Of a stretch of DNA of 64,000 nucleotides, positions 9,340-18,456 are shown piece by piece. Numbering within the stretch: the stretch's first letter is position 1; each line of letters opens with the position of its first letter. The position numbers were made by a program, and so were the translations under genes. The notes below the pieces were generated by a model. That model was given only the letters and a program-made list of their open reading frames with translations. It was not told the DNA's origin and did not search any database. Source of the DNA: Brucella intermedia LMG 3301 (GTDB taxonomy: Bacteria > Pseudomonadota > Alphaproteobacteria > Rhizobiales > Rhizobiaceae); contig NZ_ACQA01000002.1 of NCBI RefSeq assembly GCF_000182645.1, positions 1,793,001 through 1,857,000 on the forward strand, in the 5' to 3' direction.

Positions 9340-10308
9340 ATGTTCTGGCGCGGGTTGGCATGTCGTATCGGCATGACCTTGTTTGGGCTTCAGCTGTGCA
9401 TCGCTTATGCGAATGCTGCTGATGCTGCTTGCGCTTATCGCGGTGCGCTGGATGAGCGTTATTGCGACGAGAACCGCGACCTTGTCGCAGATACTCCCAA
9501 AGACGCTTCCCAATGGCGTGATCCGCAAACACTCGTATGGGCTTATTCGCCCATCGAAGACCCGGCGGTTTATGCTCGGCTCTTTAAGCCGTTCACCCAG
9601 CATCTTGAAGCCTGCCTTGGACGGCAGATCGTTTATTATCCGATTCAGTCCAGTGCTGATGAAGTTGAGGCGATGCGTTCAGGACGCCTGCATTTTGCGG
9701 GCTTCTCTACAGGGCCGACAATTGAGGCGGTCAATCGTGCAGGTGCGGTTCCTTTTGCCGCCAAAGGCACTGGCGATCAGATGCGCGGCTATAGGCTGGT
9801 CGCGGTCGTGCGCGCGGGCTCGCCCTATGAAAAATTGGGTGATCTTAAAGGGCATCGCGTCGCCCATGCATCATTGTTCTCAAATTCTGGCAATGTCGCG
9901 CCACGCGCTCTCTTTCCAAAAGAAGGTCTCACGCCGGGGCAGGACTATGCGCCTATCATGTCGGGCGGACACGATAAATCGATCCTCGGTGTTGTCGCCG
10001 GTGATTACGATATGGCGGCTGTTGCCTCCGATGTACTTGAACGCATGATCGAGCGGGGGCTTGTGAAGCGTGATGCCGTTCGTCTGATCTATCAGAGCGA
10101 TCTGTTTCCGACCTCTTCATTTGCTTATGCTCACAATCTTGCGCCGTCGCTCGTGGCGGAGATGAAGCGCTGCTTCTTCAATTTCACATTCACGCCTGAA
10201 ATGAGAGCCGAGTTTCAGGGCGACGATCACTTCATTCCCATAGATTATGCAGCCGCGTGGTCCGTGGTGCGTGAGGTGAGCGAGAAGGCTGGCGCACCGC
10301 CTCCATAA
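9340..10308 (+). CDS. PhnD-like phosphate/phosphonate-type periplasmic binding protein
   Basis: A 322-residue exported protein. The start at 9340 follows a strong GGGAGG; an upstream ATG at 9322 would place this ribosome site inside the gene. It has a signal peptide (FGLQLCIAYANAADA) and the PhnD-family pattern: YYPIQSSADEVEAMRSGRLHFAGF, then FSNSGNVAPRALFPKEGL and the anion-loop segment MSGGHDKSILGVVAGDYDMAAVASD. Family members bind phosphate, phosphite or phosphonates. It stands at the head of an importer operon that also encodes an unrelated iron-type binding protein at its end, so one locus has two binding proteins of different families. Confidence 0.85.
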   Translation: MFWRGLACRIGMTLFGLQLCIAYANAADAACAYRGALDERYCDENRDLVADTPKDASQWRDPQTLVWAYSPIEDPAVYARLFKPFTQHLEACLGRQIVYYPIQSSADEVEAMRSGRLHFAGFSTGPTIEAVNRAGAVPFAAKGTGDQMRGYRLVAVVRAGSPYEKLGDLKGHRVAHASLFSNSGNVAPRALFPKEGLTPGQDYAPIMSGGHDKSILGVVAGDYDMAAVASDVLERMIERGLVKRDAVRLIYQSDLFPTSSFAYAHNLAPSLVAEMKRCFFNFTFTPEMRAEFQGDDHFIPIDYAAAWSVVREVSEKAGAPPP

Positions 10309-11577
10309 TTCGCTTCGCAGCAAGCGATCAATTCGCATGGCATTTCTCTGAGTGCCAGCTCCCGCAGCAAGCCAGAACACAGTTAACTGCAACCCGATTG
10401 GGTTTCGGTCGGAGTCTCTTCGGCTCAAAGTGGATAAAATAATGAGTTTTTACAAGCAACTACCCTACAAATATAAGGTCTATAATGCAGACCCCACGAC
10501 ACTGATCGGGGTTATGCTGGCAATCGTTTTTGCCTATCTGATTGCAGCGCCAATCGTGCTGCTTTTGTCAGATGCAGTGATTGTCCAATTTGCTGATCGG
10601 GCACGCTCGGGCCAGCAGATTGGTGAATTGACCTTTTATTATCTCAACCGTGCGTTCTTCTCGGCGATTTCGACCGATGTGTTCTGGCGTCCGCTTTGGA
10701 ACACAGCAATCATCGCACTTGGTTCGATTGCCTTTGCGCTTGTCACAGGCATTCCACTCGCATGGCTTTTGAGTCGCACAAATTTGCCGGGCAAGAAGTG
10801 GTTCTCGACAGCATTGATCGTTCCTTACATGCTGCCTTCGTGGACCTTCGCACTGGCTTGGCTGACCCTGTTTAAAAACCGCACCACCGGTGGTCAGCCA
10901 AGCTGGATGGAAGCTTTGGGCTTCTCGCCACCTGATTGGCTTGCTTACGGCATGTTGCCAATCACGATCATCCTGGCCATGCACTATACGCCATTCGTGA
11001 TCCTGCTTTTCGGCAATGCGTTGCGGCAGTTTGATTCCACGCTTGAAGATTCAGCCCGTGTCATGGGCGCAGGCAAATTGCTGATTGCGCGCCGCATCAT
11101 TCTTCCATTGATGCTGCCCTCGCTTGTGTCGGCTTCAACGCTGATCTTCGCCAAATGCCTCGGCGACTTTGGTGTTGCCTATATTCTTGGCGTGCCGGTT
11201 GGTTTTGACGTTCTGGCGACGTCTCTTTTCCGTGCAATTTCAACCAGTCAGACTGGCATGAGTGCCGTTCTTGCGGCAACCATTGTCGTGCTTGGTAGCA
11301 TTTCAATCTTCCTCGATATGTATCTGCTCAAGGAAGCGCGCCGTTTCGTCACTATTGGCAATAAGGGCTCGATGAACCGTGAGACAGACCTTGGGCGCTT
11401 CCGTGTACCTGCATTCAGCTTCGCCGCACTCATGTTCGTTGTCAGCGCGTTCATTCCGTTGATGGCGCTTTTGCTGACGACGGTTATGCGTGTGCCGGGC
11501 GTTTTCACGCTGGATAATTTCACGCTGGATTTCTGGATCGGCACCTGGAGTGCTCCCCATTTCACCGGACAGGTCGG

Positions 11578-12405
11578 CTAGTTTGATTTAGCCCTGATGA
11601 ACTGCCGAGGGGAAGCCATCTTGAGCGCGGAATGTGGATGGATTTCATTATAGTCCTCGATCCATCCGTCGATGAACTGGAGCGCTGTTTCTGCGTCCGG
11701 TAGTGCTGCGATGCGAATATAATCCCGCTTCAGGGTTTTGACGAAGGCCTCCGACATGCCGTTCGACTGCGGGCTGGCGACCGGCGTGAAGCAGGGTGTC
11801 AGATTGAGTGCTTGCGCAAACAGCCTCGTGTCCCTCGCGGTGTAAGCAGAGCCGTTGTCCGAGAGATGCTCGATTGCATGTGGGGCTCTGGTTCCATTGA
11901 AGCGTTTCTCGACCGCCTCCAGCATCATGTCGCGCACGTCTGAGCCGGAGATGCCCGCGTTGGCGACCGCCGTCCAGGCAATGATCTCGCGGTCGAAGGC
12001 GTCGATGATGAAGGCGAGACGGATGACCTCGCCGTTCCAGCAGGTGAACTCCAGCCCATCCGAGCACCAGCGCAGGTTGGAGCGCATGACCATGACCTTG
12101 CCATCGTGGAGGCGGCCCTTGCGAACGGCTGTGTGCTTTTCCAGCAGCATGGCGTGGTTGCCCATGATGCGATGGACCCGTTTGGCGTTGATGACAGGCT
12201 TATCGGCGGCTCGCCTTTCGCGATTGAGGAGCGCGGCGATCCGCCGATAGCCATAGGTTGGCCTTTGATCTACCAGCCTGCGAATGATGGGCAAAAGCTC
12301 TGCATCCTCGGCCTTGTGATAGGAGCCGCGCGGCTTCGATCTGCCTTTCAGCCGCTCGTTGAGGTTGGAACGGGATACGCCCAGCGTGTCTGCGACGGCC
12401 TTCAT
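11578..12405 (-). CDS. IS2-group transposase OrfB (DDE integrase)
   Basis: A 275-residue catalytic part of the transposase. An HTH_21-like region (residues 30-90, YGYRRIAALLNRE) precedes the rve core with the DDE residues in CSDGLEFTCWNGE, HLSDNGSAYTA and SPQSNGMSEAFVKTLKRDY. Its own ATG overlaps the orfA stop by 4 bases, but the frame is open for 16 codons upstream to an A7 tract, so the active enzyme is probably an OrfAB fusion. No damage is visible; the element may still be mobile. Confidence 0.94.
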   Translation of the reverse strand: MKAVADTLGVSRSNLNERLKGRSKPRGSYHKAEDAELLPIIRRLVDQRPTYGYRRIAALLNRERRAADKPVINAKRVHRIMGNHAMLLEKHTAVRKGRLHDGKVMVMRSNLRWCSDGLEFTCWNGEVIRLAFIIDAFDREIIAWTAVANAGISGSDVRDMMLEAVEKRFNGTRAPHAIEHLSDNGSAYTARDTRLFAQALNLTPCFTPVASPQSNGMSEAFVKTLKRDYIRIAALPDAETALQFIDGWIEDYNEIHPHSALKMASPRQFIRAKSN

Positions 12406-12791
12406 CGCGAACCGTCCTTCGGCAACAAGATCGGCCGCGATATCCGTTTTTTTGAGTCTGCTTTGGACAAGGCTTCCCGAAGGATTTCGACCTCCATCGT
12501 CTTGCGGCCGAGCATGCGCTCCAGCTCGCGGACGCGATCTTCCAGCTTCTTCACTTCCGAATTGCCGACCACCGGCTCGTCAGAATCCACAGCTGCAGCA
12601 CCTCCCTCGCTCAAGAGCCTGCGCCACCGATAAAGCAGATTGGGCGCGACGCCATGGCGGCGAGCGGTGGACGATACCGTCTCGCCTGGTTCGAAACTCT
12701 GCTCAATGATTGTCAGCTTTTGCTCGGTTGTCCACCGCCTGCGGCGAACATCACCCGTCAGCAATTCAACGTGTCGATACTCGTTAGACAT
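12402..12791 (-). CDS. IS2-group transposase OrfA (DNA-binding, leucine zipper)
   Basis: A 129-residue protein with an HTH (WTTEQKLTIIEQSFEPGETV, ARRHGVAPNLLYRWRR) and a leucine-zipper-like helix (VKKLEDRVRELERMLGRKTMEVEILREAL), the standard OrfA layout. Near its end the minus strand has seven A residues (12453-12447) read as TCA AAA AAA; a -1 slip there enters the orfB frame, the usual way IS3 elements make the OrfAB transposase. Confidence 0.93.
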   Translation of the reverse strand: MSNEYRHVELLTGDVRRRRWTTEQKLTIIEQSFEPGETVSSTARRHGVAPNLLYRWRRLLSEGGAAAVDSDEPVVGNSEVKKLEDRVRELERMLGRKTMEVEILREALSKADSKKRISRPILLPKDGSR

Positions 12792-13562
12792 AAGCCTATA
12801 CCCAAGCCTGTGCTTGAGCCTTTCTGCTTATGCCGACTGTCCGGTCGAAATGGGGGGCAGTTCAGCACCGATCTTAACACCACCGCGATGAGCAATGGCA
12901 TCCTCTTGACAGGCGAGTTCTGGAAAGCGACCTGGAACACGTTGTGGATCGTCGGCTCGGCTGCTTTGGGTGCAGGTCTGCTTGGTCTTCTGGTCGGCTA
13001 TGTCGTGGCTCGCACGCCTGTTTCGCTTGTTGGCACGTTCCTGCGTCAGGTGACATTCCTGCCTTATCTGGTTCCGGGCATTGCCTTTGCTGCGGCCTAT
13101 CTCACGATGTTTGCAGTGCAGCGTGGTCCGCTTCCCGCCCCTTTACGGAACGCCGATCCTGCTGGTTCTCGCGATCCTTGCCGATCAGATGCCATTCGCA
13201 TCGCGCGCGGGTATCTCTGCAATGATGCAGCTTGGCAAAGCGCCTGAAGAAGCGGCCCAGATCGTGGGTGCCGGTTTCTGGCGTCGTCTGGTTTCGATTG
13301 TCGCGCCGATCCAGAAAGGCTCTCTGGTTTCTGGTATTCTGCTGCCGTTTATCTCCGGCATCAAAGGCTTGAGCCTCGTCGTCGTGCTGGCTGTGCCGGG
13401 CACGGATGTTCTCACCACCTATGCATTGCGCCTCGTCGACTACAGCTATAGCCAGGCCGCGAATGCAGTCGTTTTGATGATCTGCGTCATCGCCTTTGGC
13501 GGCACGGTCATCGTTCAAAAACTCACCAACAGCAAATTGTCTGACGGATTGGGAGGCAAATA

Positions 13563-14648
13563 ATGTCGAGCATTACTATTCGCGATGTCAGAAAGAGCTA
13601 CGGCAAAGCCGCCCGCGCCGCAATTGAAAAGCTTTCACTCGAAATTCCAAAGTCGGAGTTTCTCTGCCTGCTTGGACCTTCGGGCTGCGGCAAGACGACG
13701 ACGCTCCGCATGATTGCGGGTCTTGAATATCCAACCGAAGGTCAGATCCTCGTTGATGGTCAGAAGATCGTATCGGTGGATGACGGCATTTATGTACCAC
13801 CAGAAAAGCGTGGCATGGGGCTGGTGTTCCAGAACTATGCCCTTTGGCCGCATATGACGGTCGAACAGAATGTCGAGTTCGGCTTGAAGTTGCATAAGGT
13901 AGCCAAGGCTGAGCGTCAGCGTATTATCGATGACGTTCTGCAGAAGCTTGGCATTGAGCGTTATCGCGACCGTTTGCCAGCGCAGATGTCTGGCGGTCAG
14001 CAGCAGCGCGTAGCGCTTGCGCGTATGCTGGCGCTTAAGCCCGATATTATTTTGCTCGATGAACCACTTTCCAATCTCGATGCGAAACTGCGTCTCGAAA
14101 TGCGTGCGGAACTCAAGCGTATTCATCAGGAGATGGGGTCGACGGTCGTATTCGTAACCCACGACCAGTGGGAGGCCATGACATTGGCAACCACGATTGC
14201 GGTGATGAGCGAAGGCGAGTTGCAACAGCTCGGCACGCCTGACGACATTTACGAGCGGCCGGCCAATCGCTTTGTGGCTGAATTCATCGGCAATCTGCCG
14301 ATCAATATCATCGAGCTTAATGACAGCAATAACGGCGCGTTGGCGACATGGGCACGCGATTACCTCAAGGCGCAGAGCATTGCGGCAAGCAATGTCGGTT
14401 CCGTCGGTATCCGGCCGGAATCCGTGCCACTCAGCGATACGCCTGTTGAGCAGGGATGTGTGGCCAAAGTGGTCGATATCGTGCCCACCGGCGGTAGCTG
14501 GATCGTCGAAATGTCAGTTCATGGCGAGCAGTTTTTTGCAATCGTCGCAGATGCTCCAGCCCAGAAGGCTGGCGATGAAATCTGGTTCCATGTCGAACGC
14601 AGTCACGTCCATGTGTTCGACAGAGAAGGCAAGCGCATCAGCGACTGA
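13563..14648 (+). CDS. ABC transporter ATP-binding protein, FbpC/PotA type
   Basis: A 361-residue importer ATPase. Walker A GPSGCGKTT near residue 40, signature [15 protein letters not shown] near 142, Walker B IILLDEPLSNLDAK near 162, H-loop VTHDQWEA near 198, and a C-terminal TOBE-like domain (from about 240, GIRPESVPLSD). Its ATG overlaps the permease stop (TAATG), so it was translationally coupled to the now-broken permease. Family members energise uptake of iron(III), polyamines, phosphonates or sugars; without a permease this copy has no partner unless another locus supplies one. Confidence 0.93.
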   Translation: MSSITIRDVRKSYGKAARAAIEKLSLEIPKSEFLCLLGPSGCGKTTTLRMIAGLEYPTEGQILVDGQKIVSVDDGIYVPPEKRGMGLVFQNYALWPHMTVEQNVEFGLKLHKVAKAERQRIIDDVLQKLGIERYRDRLPAQMSGGQQQRVALARMLALKPDIILLDEPLSNLDAKLRLEMRAELKRIHQEMGSTVVFVTHDQWEAMTLATTIAVMSEGELQQLGTPDDIYERPANRFVAEFIGNLPINIIELNDSNNGALATWARDYLKAQSIAASNVGSVGIRPESVPLSDTPVEQGCVAKVVDIVPTGGSWIVEMSVHGEQFFAIVADAPAQKAGDEIWFHVERSHVHVFDREGKRISD

Positions 14649-14717
14649 AAAGAGGCGTATCGAATGCGCGTCGATGCTTTCGCTTTCAAACAATAACTAT
14701 CAACTTTGGAGGAAATA

Positions 14718-15863
14718 ATGAGTTCAACCCTTCGCAAATATGCGGCCCTTTCATTGAGTGCCGCACTTCTGGCAAGCACAGCTGCCTTCGCAGAGCCTGT
14801 CGCTGAAATCGGTATCAAGGATGCAGATTATTCGCTCGACGCACTGATTGAAGCGGCCAAGAAAGAGCCTGGCATTACCGTTGTGGATGCCACTGGCAAG
14901 ATCGTCACCATGGCTGAAGCCTTCACCGCAAAATACGGTGTCAAGGCTACAGGCGTGAAGATGAACGGCCAGAACCAGGAGCAGGTCATTCTGCGTGAAG
15001 CGGCCGCGAACAATGTTCGCACGGACGTCTTCAACATGAGCAATCTACCATCAGTTACGTCGGAAATCATCGTTCAGGGCGCAGGTCTCAGCTGGCTTCC
15101 CGTCGATCTCAAGGATCAGGTGCCGGCGGAATATCAGAACCCAGCCATTACCAGTCTCAATCCATGGGTGTGGGCTTATAACTCTGATGTTCATGGCGAT
15201 AAGTGCCCGATCGACAATATCTGGGCGTTGACCACGGAAGAATGGAAGGGCCGCATTGCTATTCCTGATCCGCTTCTGCGCAACGAAACCATGTTCTGGT
15301 TCAATCAGATTGCCGAGCATGATGATGAAGCCATGCGCAAGGCATATGAAGAGTTCTTGGGTGAGCCACTGAAAACCGAGGAAGCAAGCGCGACTGCCGA
15401 ATGGGTCAAGCGCTTCGCCAAGAACCGTCCGAGCGTTACACGCAGCGATACGGAAGTCGGTCCGATCATCGGTGCAAAGGGGCAGGAAAAGCCATTTATG
15501 GGCTTCCTCAGCACCTCAATCTTCCGTGACGCCAAGAAGAATGGCTACACGATGGGCATTTGCGCGGGCATGAAGCCCTGGGCCGGACAGCTGACACCAC
15601 GCGTTGCCGTTATCGCATCTGGTACGAAAAGCCCGAATGCATCGAAGCTCTTCGTGCATTACATGATGACGGAAGAGGGCATGGCGCCGCAGCTGGCCGA
15701 CGGAAAGATCTCATCGAGCAAGGGAGCGAAGATTCCGGAAAGCGAAGTTTCCGGCATCGTTAACGTCATCGACCAACTCTATGTTCCACATTCCGAGACT
15801 GCTGAAAGCGACTATTCGAAGCTACAGGATTGGCAGGATTTCTGGACCATTAACTCTCGATAG
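14718..15863 (+). CDS. Extracellular solute-binding protein, iron(III)/AfuA-like class
   Basis: A 381-residue periplasmic protein with a signal peptide (LRKYAALSLSAALLASTAAFAEP). The start at 14718 lies behind TTTGGAGGAAATA; an in-frame ATG 12 bases upstream overlaps that ribosome site. The fold resembles type 2 binding proteins of the Fbp/Afu/PotD group (EGAGLSWLPVDL-like and LNPWVWAYNSD segments). It is the last gene of the importer operon and is followed by a clear terminator. I cannot tell whether it binds ferric iron, a phosphorylated compound or another anion. Confidence 0.88.
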   Translation: MSSTLRKYAALSLSAALLASTAAFAEPVAEIGIKDADYSLDALIEAAKKEPGITVVDATGKIVTMAEAFTAKYGVKATGVKMNGQNQEQVILREAAANNVRTDVFNMSNLPSVTSEIIVQGAGLSWLPVDLKDQVPAEYQNPAITSLNPWVWAYNSDVHGDKCPIDNIWALTTEEWKGRIAIPDPLLRNETMFWFNQIAEHDDEAMRKAYEEFLGEPLKTEEASATAEWVKRFAKNRPSVTRSDTEVGPIIGAKGQEKPFMGFLSTSIFRDAKKNGYTMGICAGMKPWAGQLTPRVAVIASGTKSPNASKLFVHYMMTEEGMAPQLADGKISSSKGAKIPESEVSGIVNVIDQLYVPHSETAESDYSKLQDWQDFWTINSR

Positions 15864-15882
15864 AGAGTATAGCAGTAGGATA

Positions 15883-15914
15883 ATGGCCAGAGGTTTAATC
15901 CTCTGGTCATTTTT
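15883..15914 (+). terminator. Rho-independent terminator of the importer operon
   Basis: Stem GGCCAGAGG pairing with CCTCTGGTC (one G-U pair) around the loop TTTAAT, followed by ATTTTTC. It lies 20 bases after the binding-protein stop. Confidence 0.9.
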
Positions 15915-16256
15915 CTGTATTTGTTTTCGAAACTGGCACGTCACTTTAGCATTATACAATCCTGAGCCTATAAACCGAACTTTGCACTCGGAGCCTCAGC
16001 CAGCCGAATCATATGATCAACCTGTGAATTGAAAATATCCGATTCAAATAATTGCAGGGATCGTATCCAGCGTCAATTAGTGACAATTTCTTTGGCTACT
16101 CGGGGTGCACCTCACTATCGCAGTTTTTGGCCAGCCGTTAATCATCCCGCTAGCCCCAAACGTCGTCGCTATAAAAATCGCCAGGAGAACAAATTTTCTG
16201 AGCATCGTCAGATCCTTTTCGGCGCAGTATTGAAAGTAAGTGGCGAAAGCTTTGAC
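15915..16256. other. Gene-poor stretch between the importer terminator and a convergent small gene
   Basis: About 340 bases without a convincing gene or repeat; short frames here lack start sites and composition typical of the neighbours. Confidence 0.5.
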
Positions 16257-16637
16257 CTATGTTGGACTTGCGCAAGTCAACTGGATCTGGATTTCCCGAT
16301 TGGCGGCCAGTCCAGGTTCGCTCGCAAGAACAAGAGACTTTGTTGCATTCTTATTGATCACGATAACGCCTTGCTGCAATACTTCTCGCGCGCCTCCTAT
16401 ATTGACGCTGCTAATATAGGCTGCCCGCGCCGAGAAACATCCGCAGTCACCAATTGGCTTGTATAATTGAAAACTGGTTCTGACCGAAACGAGGTTCGTT
16501 ATCGTCTCAGTTTCTGCGGCTTTGACCGTCACGCATGCTGCCAGTCTATTCTGAAAGGCAACGCCGCCAGTATCTTCGGCGGTCGCCGAACTGCAGAGCA
16601 ATGCGGATAAAACCGCGCCATAGATCAAACCTTGCAT
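16257..16637 (-). CDS. Small exported cysteine-containing protein, unknown function (DUF2195-like)
   Basis: A 126-residue protein with a signal peptide (LIYGAVLSALLCSSATAED) and a mature part of about 105 residues containing four cysteines (RLAACV, GDCGCF, QLTCAS), suggesting disulfides in the periplasm. The pattern recalls the DUF2195 family, but that is memory, not a search. It lies 14 bases after another small exported protein on the same strand, so the two form an operon, divergent from the SecY-like gene. Function is unknown. Confidence 0.75.
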   Translation of the reverse strand: MQGLIYGAVLSALLCSSATAEDTGGVAFQNRLAACVTVKAAETETITNLVSVRTSFQLYKPIGDCGCFSARAAYISSVNIGGAREVLQQGVIVINKNATKSLVLASEPGLAANREIQIQLTCASPT

Positions 16638-16651
16638 GGACGGCTCCTCGT

Positions 16652-17077
16652 TTATTGCGGTGGTAGTTTTTTAATGCAACTTAGAATATCAACATCGCAA
16701 ACGGGAACTTCGGACCGTGTTGCGGGCTCATCCAGCCACCGATGATACGCGCTACGAATCTCCACGTCCTTATAACTGTAGATTTTCACCTTCTTGTCGA
16801 TGCGGCTCGCCTGCAGCGCTTTCGGGGTTACGGCCATATGAAAGGCCAGCTCATTGAACTGCCAGACTTTCCAGCCTTTTTGCCTCTCAATGACCCGTAC
16901 ATGATAATAAGGATCATCTGCTCGCTCCGGACGTACTTTATAGACGTCGGCCCACCGTACCATTTTCGGTGAAACGGATAAGACGATGCTTTCCTGCTGT
17001 TCCTGGGCTAAAACTGGAGTGACAGCGAGAACGCCAAAAACTGCCAGAGAAACGAAAGGTCTCAATAGTTTCGACAT
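16652..17077 (-). CDS. Small exported protein, unknown function (DUF5086-like)
   Basis: A 141-residue protein with a signal peptide (RPFVSLAVFGVLAVTPVLAQ). The mature part is beta-rich in appearance, with YHVRVIERQKGWKVWQFNEL, a basic KVKIYSYKDVEIRSAYHRW segment and a C-terminal cysteine pair (CDVDILSC). I associate this layout with DUF5086, with limited certainty. First gene of the minus-strand pair; 257 bases separate it from the divergent SecY-like operon. Confidence 0.75.
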   Translation of the reverse strand: MSKLLRPFVSLAVFGVLAVTPVLAQEQQESIVLSVSPKMVRWADVYKVRPERADDPYYHVRVIERQKGWKVWQFNELAFHMAVTPKALQASRIDKKVKIYSYKDVEIRSAYHRWLDEPATRSEVPVCDVDILSCIKKLPPQ

Positions 17078-17334
17078 TCATTTCCTTCCATCAATTGTCC
17101 CATCCTTCATTGTGAAGCGGCCGATATTGCAGGGTCTTGCAATATCCTGAATCGCTATCCATGACGAAATTGACTGATCTCCAAAGTAAGATGGGGAACT
17201 GGAAAAAACAAACGCCAATTTCTGCCGAACGATGTTAATGACGTTTAACAATAATCCAGCACATATGGCTCGGCAAAGCAGATATCGACCTAGAATGATC
17301 GTCTGGCTTTTCGCACATTCTGGCCAATTTTGAG

Positions 17335-18456
17335 ATGTGGCGAGTATTGAGTAAGCTAATCTGTATGAGTATTGATTCTCTACCGCCAGATAGATCGGCG
17401 ACCTTGTTATGGCAATCAGTTGTACCGGTCACAGCAGCAGTCATCGTCGTTCTTGTCGCCTCGCAAATCCCCTTGCCTGGTATCGATACGTCTGTACTGG
17501 CCGAGCAGGCGATTTACTCTCCTAACGGAGCGCTGGCGCGTTTCTCAATCTTCGCGCTTGGGGTCATGCCGCTCTTCACTGTGCTTGCCCATGTGGAAAT
17601 TGCGAAACTGATTTTCCCCTCTTTGGCGCGTTGTCAGATTGCCTCTTCGGGAAATGCTTTTCGGATTAGCGTAGTCATCAAGTCCATTGTCCTCCTTTTT
17701 ACTGCCATCCAGGCATACGGCATGATGAGCGCGCTGGCGGCCATGGACCTCGTGGAGGGATTTCCTGGAGCGACGAGTGTCGGAATCGTGTCATTCGTCG
17801 GCACAACCGCGGTGCTGATCTGGCTAAACGACATCGCGCGCTTCCCCAATTTGGGTAATGGCGTCTGGTTGCTTCTGGCGATCCCGCTTCTCGGCGCGTT
17901 ACCGCTTGATCTCGTCACATCAATCGAACTGACGCGCTTTGGCGCGGTTTCCGCCATGGACTGGCTGATCGCCACCCCTGTCATCCTTCTGGCCGTTTGG
18001 ATGATCGTTGTCGCCAATGCACTGTTATCAGGAAAGGGTGGTGAAGCAGCGCCAAAACTTTCGCTGACGGTTCTGCTCTGGCCACCATTTCTCGCCAGTA
18101 CCGTTGCCGGCTATCTGTTCATCGTCCCGCTGATCTTCACCCCGGAATTGTTTTCCGACACGCCCTGGCTGCTGAACCTGGGGGCTCTGGCATTGTCCGC
18201 CATCCTCATCCCGCTTTTCGTCTACGGCTATCACCGGCTCATTTCAATCACCCAGCCTGAGATAGCGTGCGGCGAAATCAGATCGATCCTAGTTGCGGTC
18301 GCCGGCGTTCAATTCCTGGTATGTATAGGAATGGGCATTCTGAGACAGGCTACATCTTTTTCGTTCATTCCCAGTGGCGGGATGCTGATCGTTTGCGTCA
18401 CAGTCCTGCTGGCTTTCAGATCGCTGCTGGACGAATGCTTCGGGGTGGGCGCGTGA
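17335..18456 (+). CDS. Reduced SecY paralogue (SecY-family membrane protein)
   Basis: A 373-residue multi-pass membrane protein (363 if the ATG at 17365 is used; neither start has a strong ribosome site). SecY hallmarks appear in order: IPLPGIDTSVL after TM1; ARFSIFALGVMPLF in the TM2 region; GTTAVLIWLNDIARFPNLGNG matching the SecY GT-x-WL-x-GxGNG region at TM4; WPPFLAS matching PPIFASS; and FIPSGGMLIV matching GGTSLLI near TM9. It is shorter than housekeeping SecY (about 440 residues), mainly because the cytoplasmic loops that contact ribosome and SecA look much reduced. It overlaps a small membrane protein gene (GTGA). I infer a specialised translocation or membrane-insertion role. Confidence 0.8.
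   Translation: MWRVLSKLICMSIDSLPPDRSATLLWQSVVPVTAAVIVVLVASQIPLPGIDTSVLAEQAIYSPNGALARFSIFALGVMPLFTVLAHVEIAKLIFPSLARCQIASSGNAFRISVVIKSIVLLFTAIQAYGMMSALAAMDLVEGFPGATSVGIVSFVGTTAVLIWLNDIARFPNLGNGVWLLLAIPLLGALPLDLVTSIELTRFGAVSAMDWLIATPVILLAVWMIVVANALLSGKGGEAAPKLSLTVLLWPPFLASTVAGYLFIVPLIFTPELFSDTPWLLNLGALALSAILIPLFVYGYHRLISITQPEIACGEIRSILVAVAGVQFLVCIGMGILRQATSFSFIPSGGMLIVCVTVLLAFRSLLDECFGVGA

Larger units (their letters stand above)
11546..12864 (-). mobile_element. IS3-family insertion sequence, IS2 group, complete, with 5-bp target duplication
   Basis: Element of 1319 bp with imperfect terminal inverted repeats: left TGGAGTGCTCCCCATTTC and right (reverse complement) TGAACTGCCCCCCATTTC, continuing as ACCGGACAG-like sequence in both. 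It is flanked by the direct repeat GCACC (11541-11545 and 12865-12869). A 5-bp duplication is typical of IS2. Two overlapping minus-strand reading frames, orfA and orfB, match IS2 OrfA/OrfB in motif order. Excising the element with one GCACC copy restores the permease reading frame, which proves the boundaries. Confidence 0.95.
10442..13563 (+). pseudogene. FbpB-type ABC permease gene, interrupted by an IS and carrying a frameshift
   Basis: Fused double permease of the iron(III)/thiamine/phosphonate class, about 598 residues when reconstructed. The first half (10442-11545) has several TM segments and the permease loop ALRQFDSTLEDSARVMGAGK. An IS at 11546-12864 splits it; removing the element and one copy of GCACC joins IGT to DLNTTAMSNG in frame. 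The second half has its loop in QLGKAPEEAAQIVGAGF. A second lesion is one extra C in the run CCCC at 13138-13141, which shifts PLPA away from LYGTPILLVL. The gene is therefore inactive twice over, while flanking ATPase and binding-protein genes are intact. The TAA stop overlaps the ATPase ATG by one base. Confidence 0.92.

Noticed and set aside
11551..12859. Shorter IS borders starting at TGCTCCCC
   Set aside because: These give no target duplication and no restored frame; borders at 11546 and 12864 give both.
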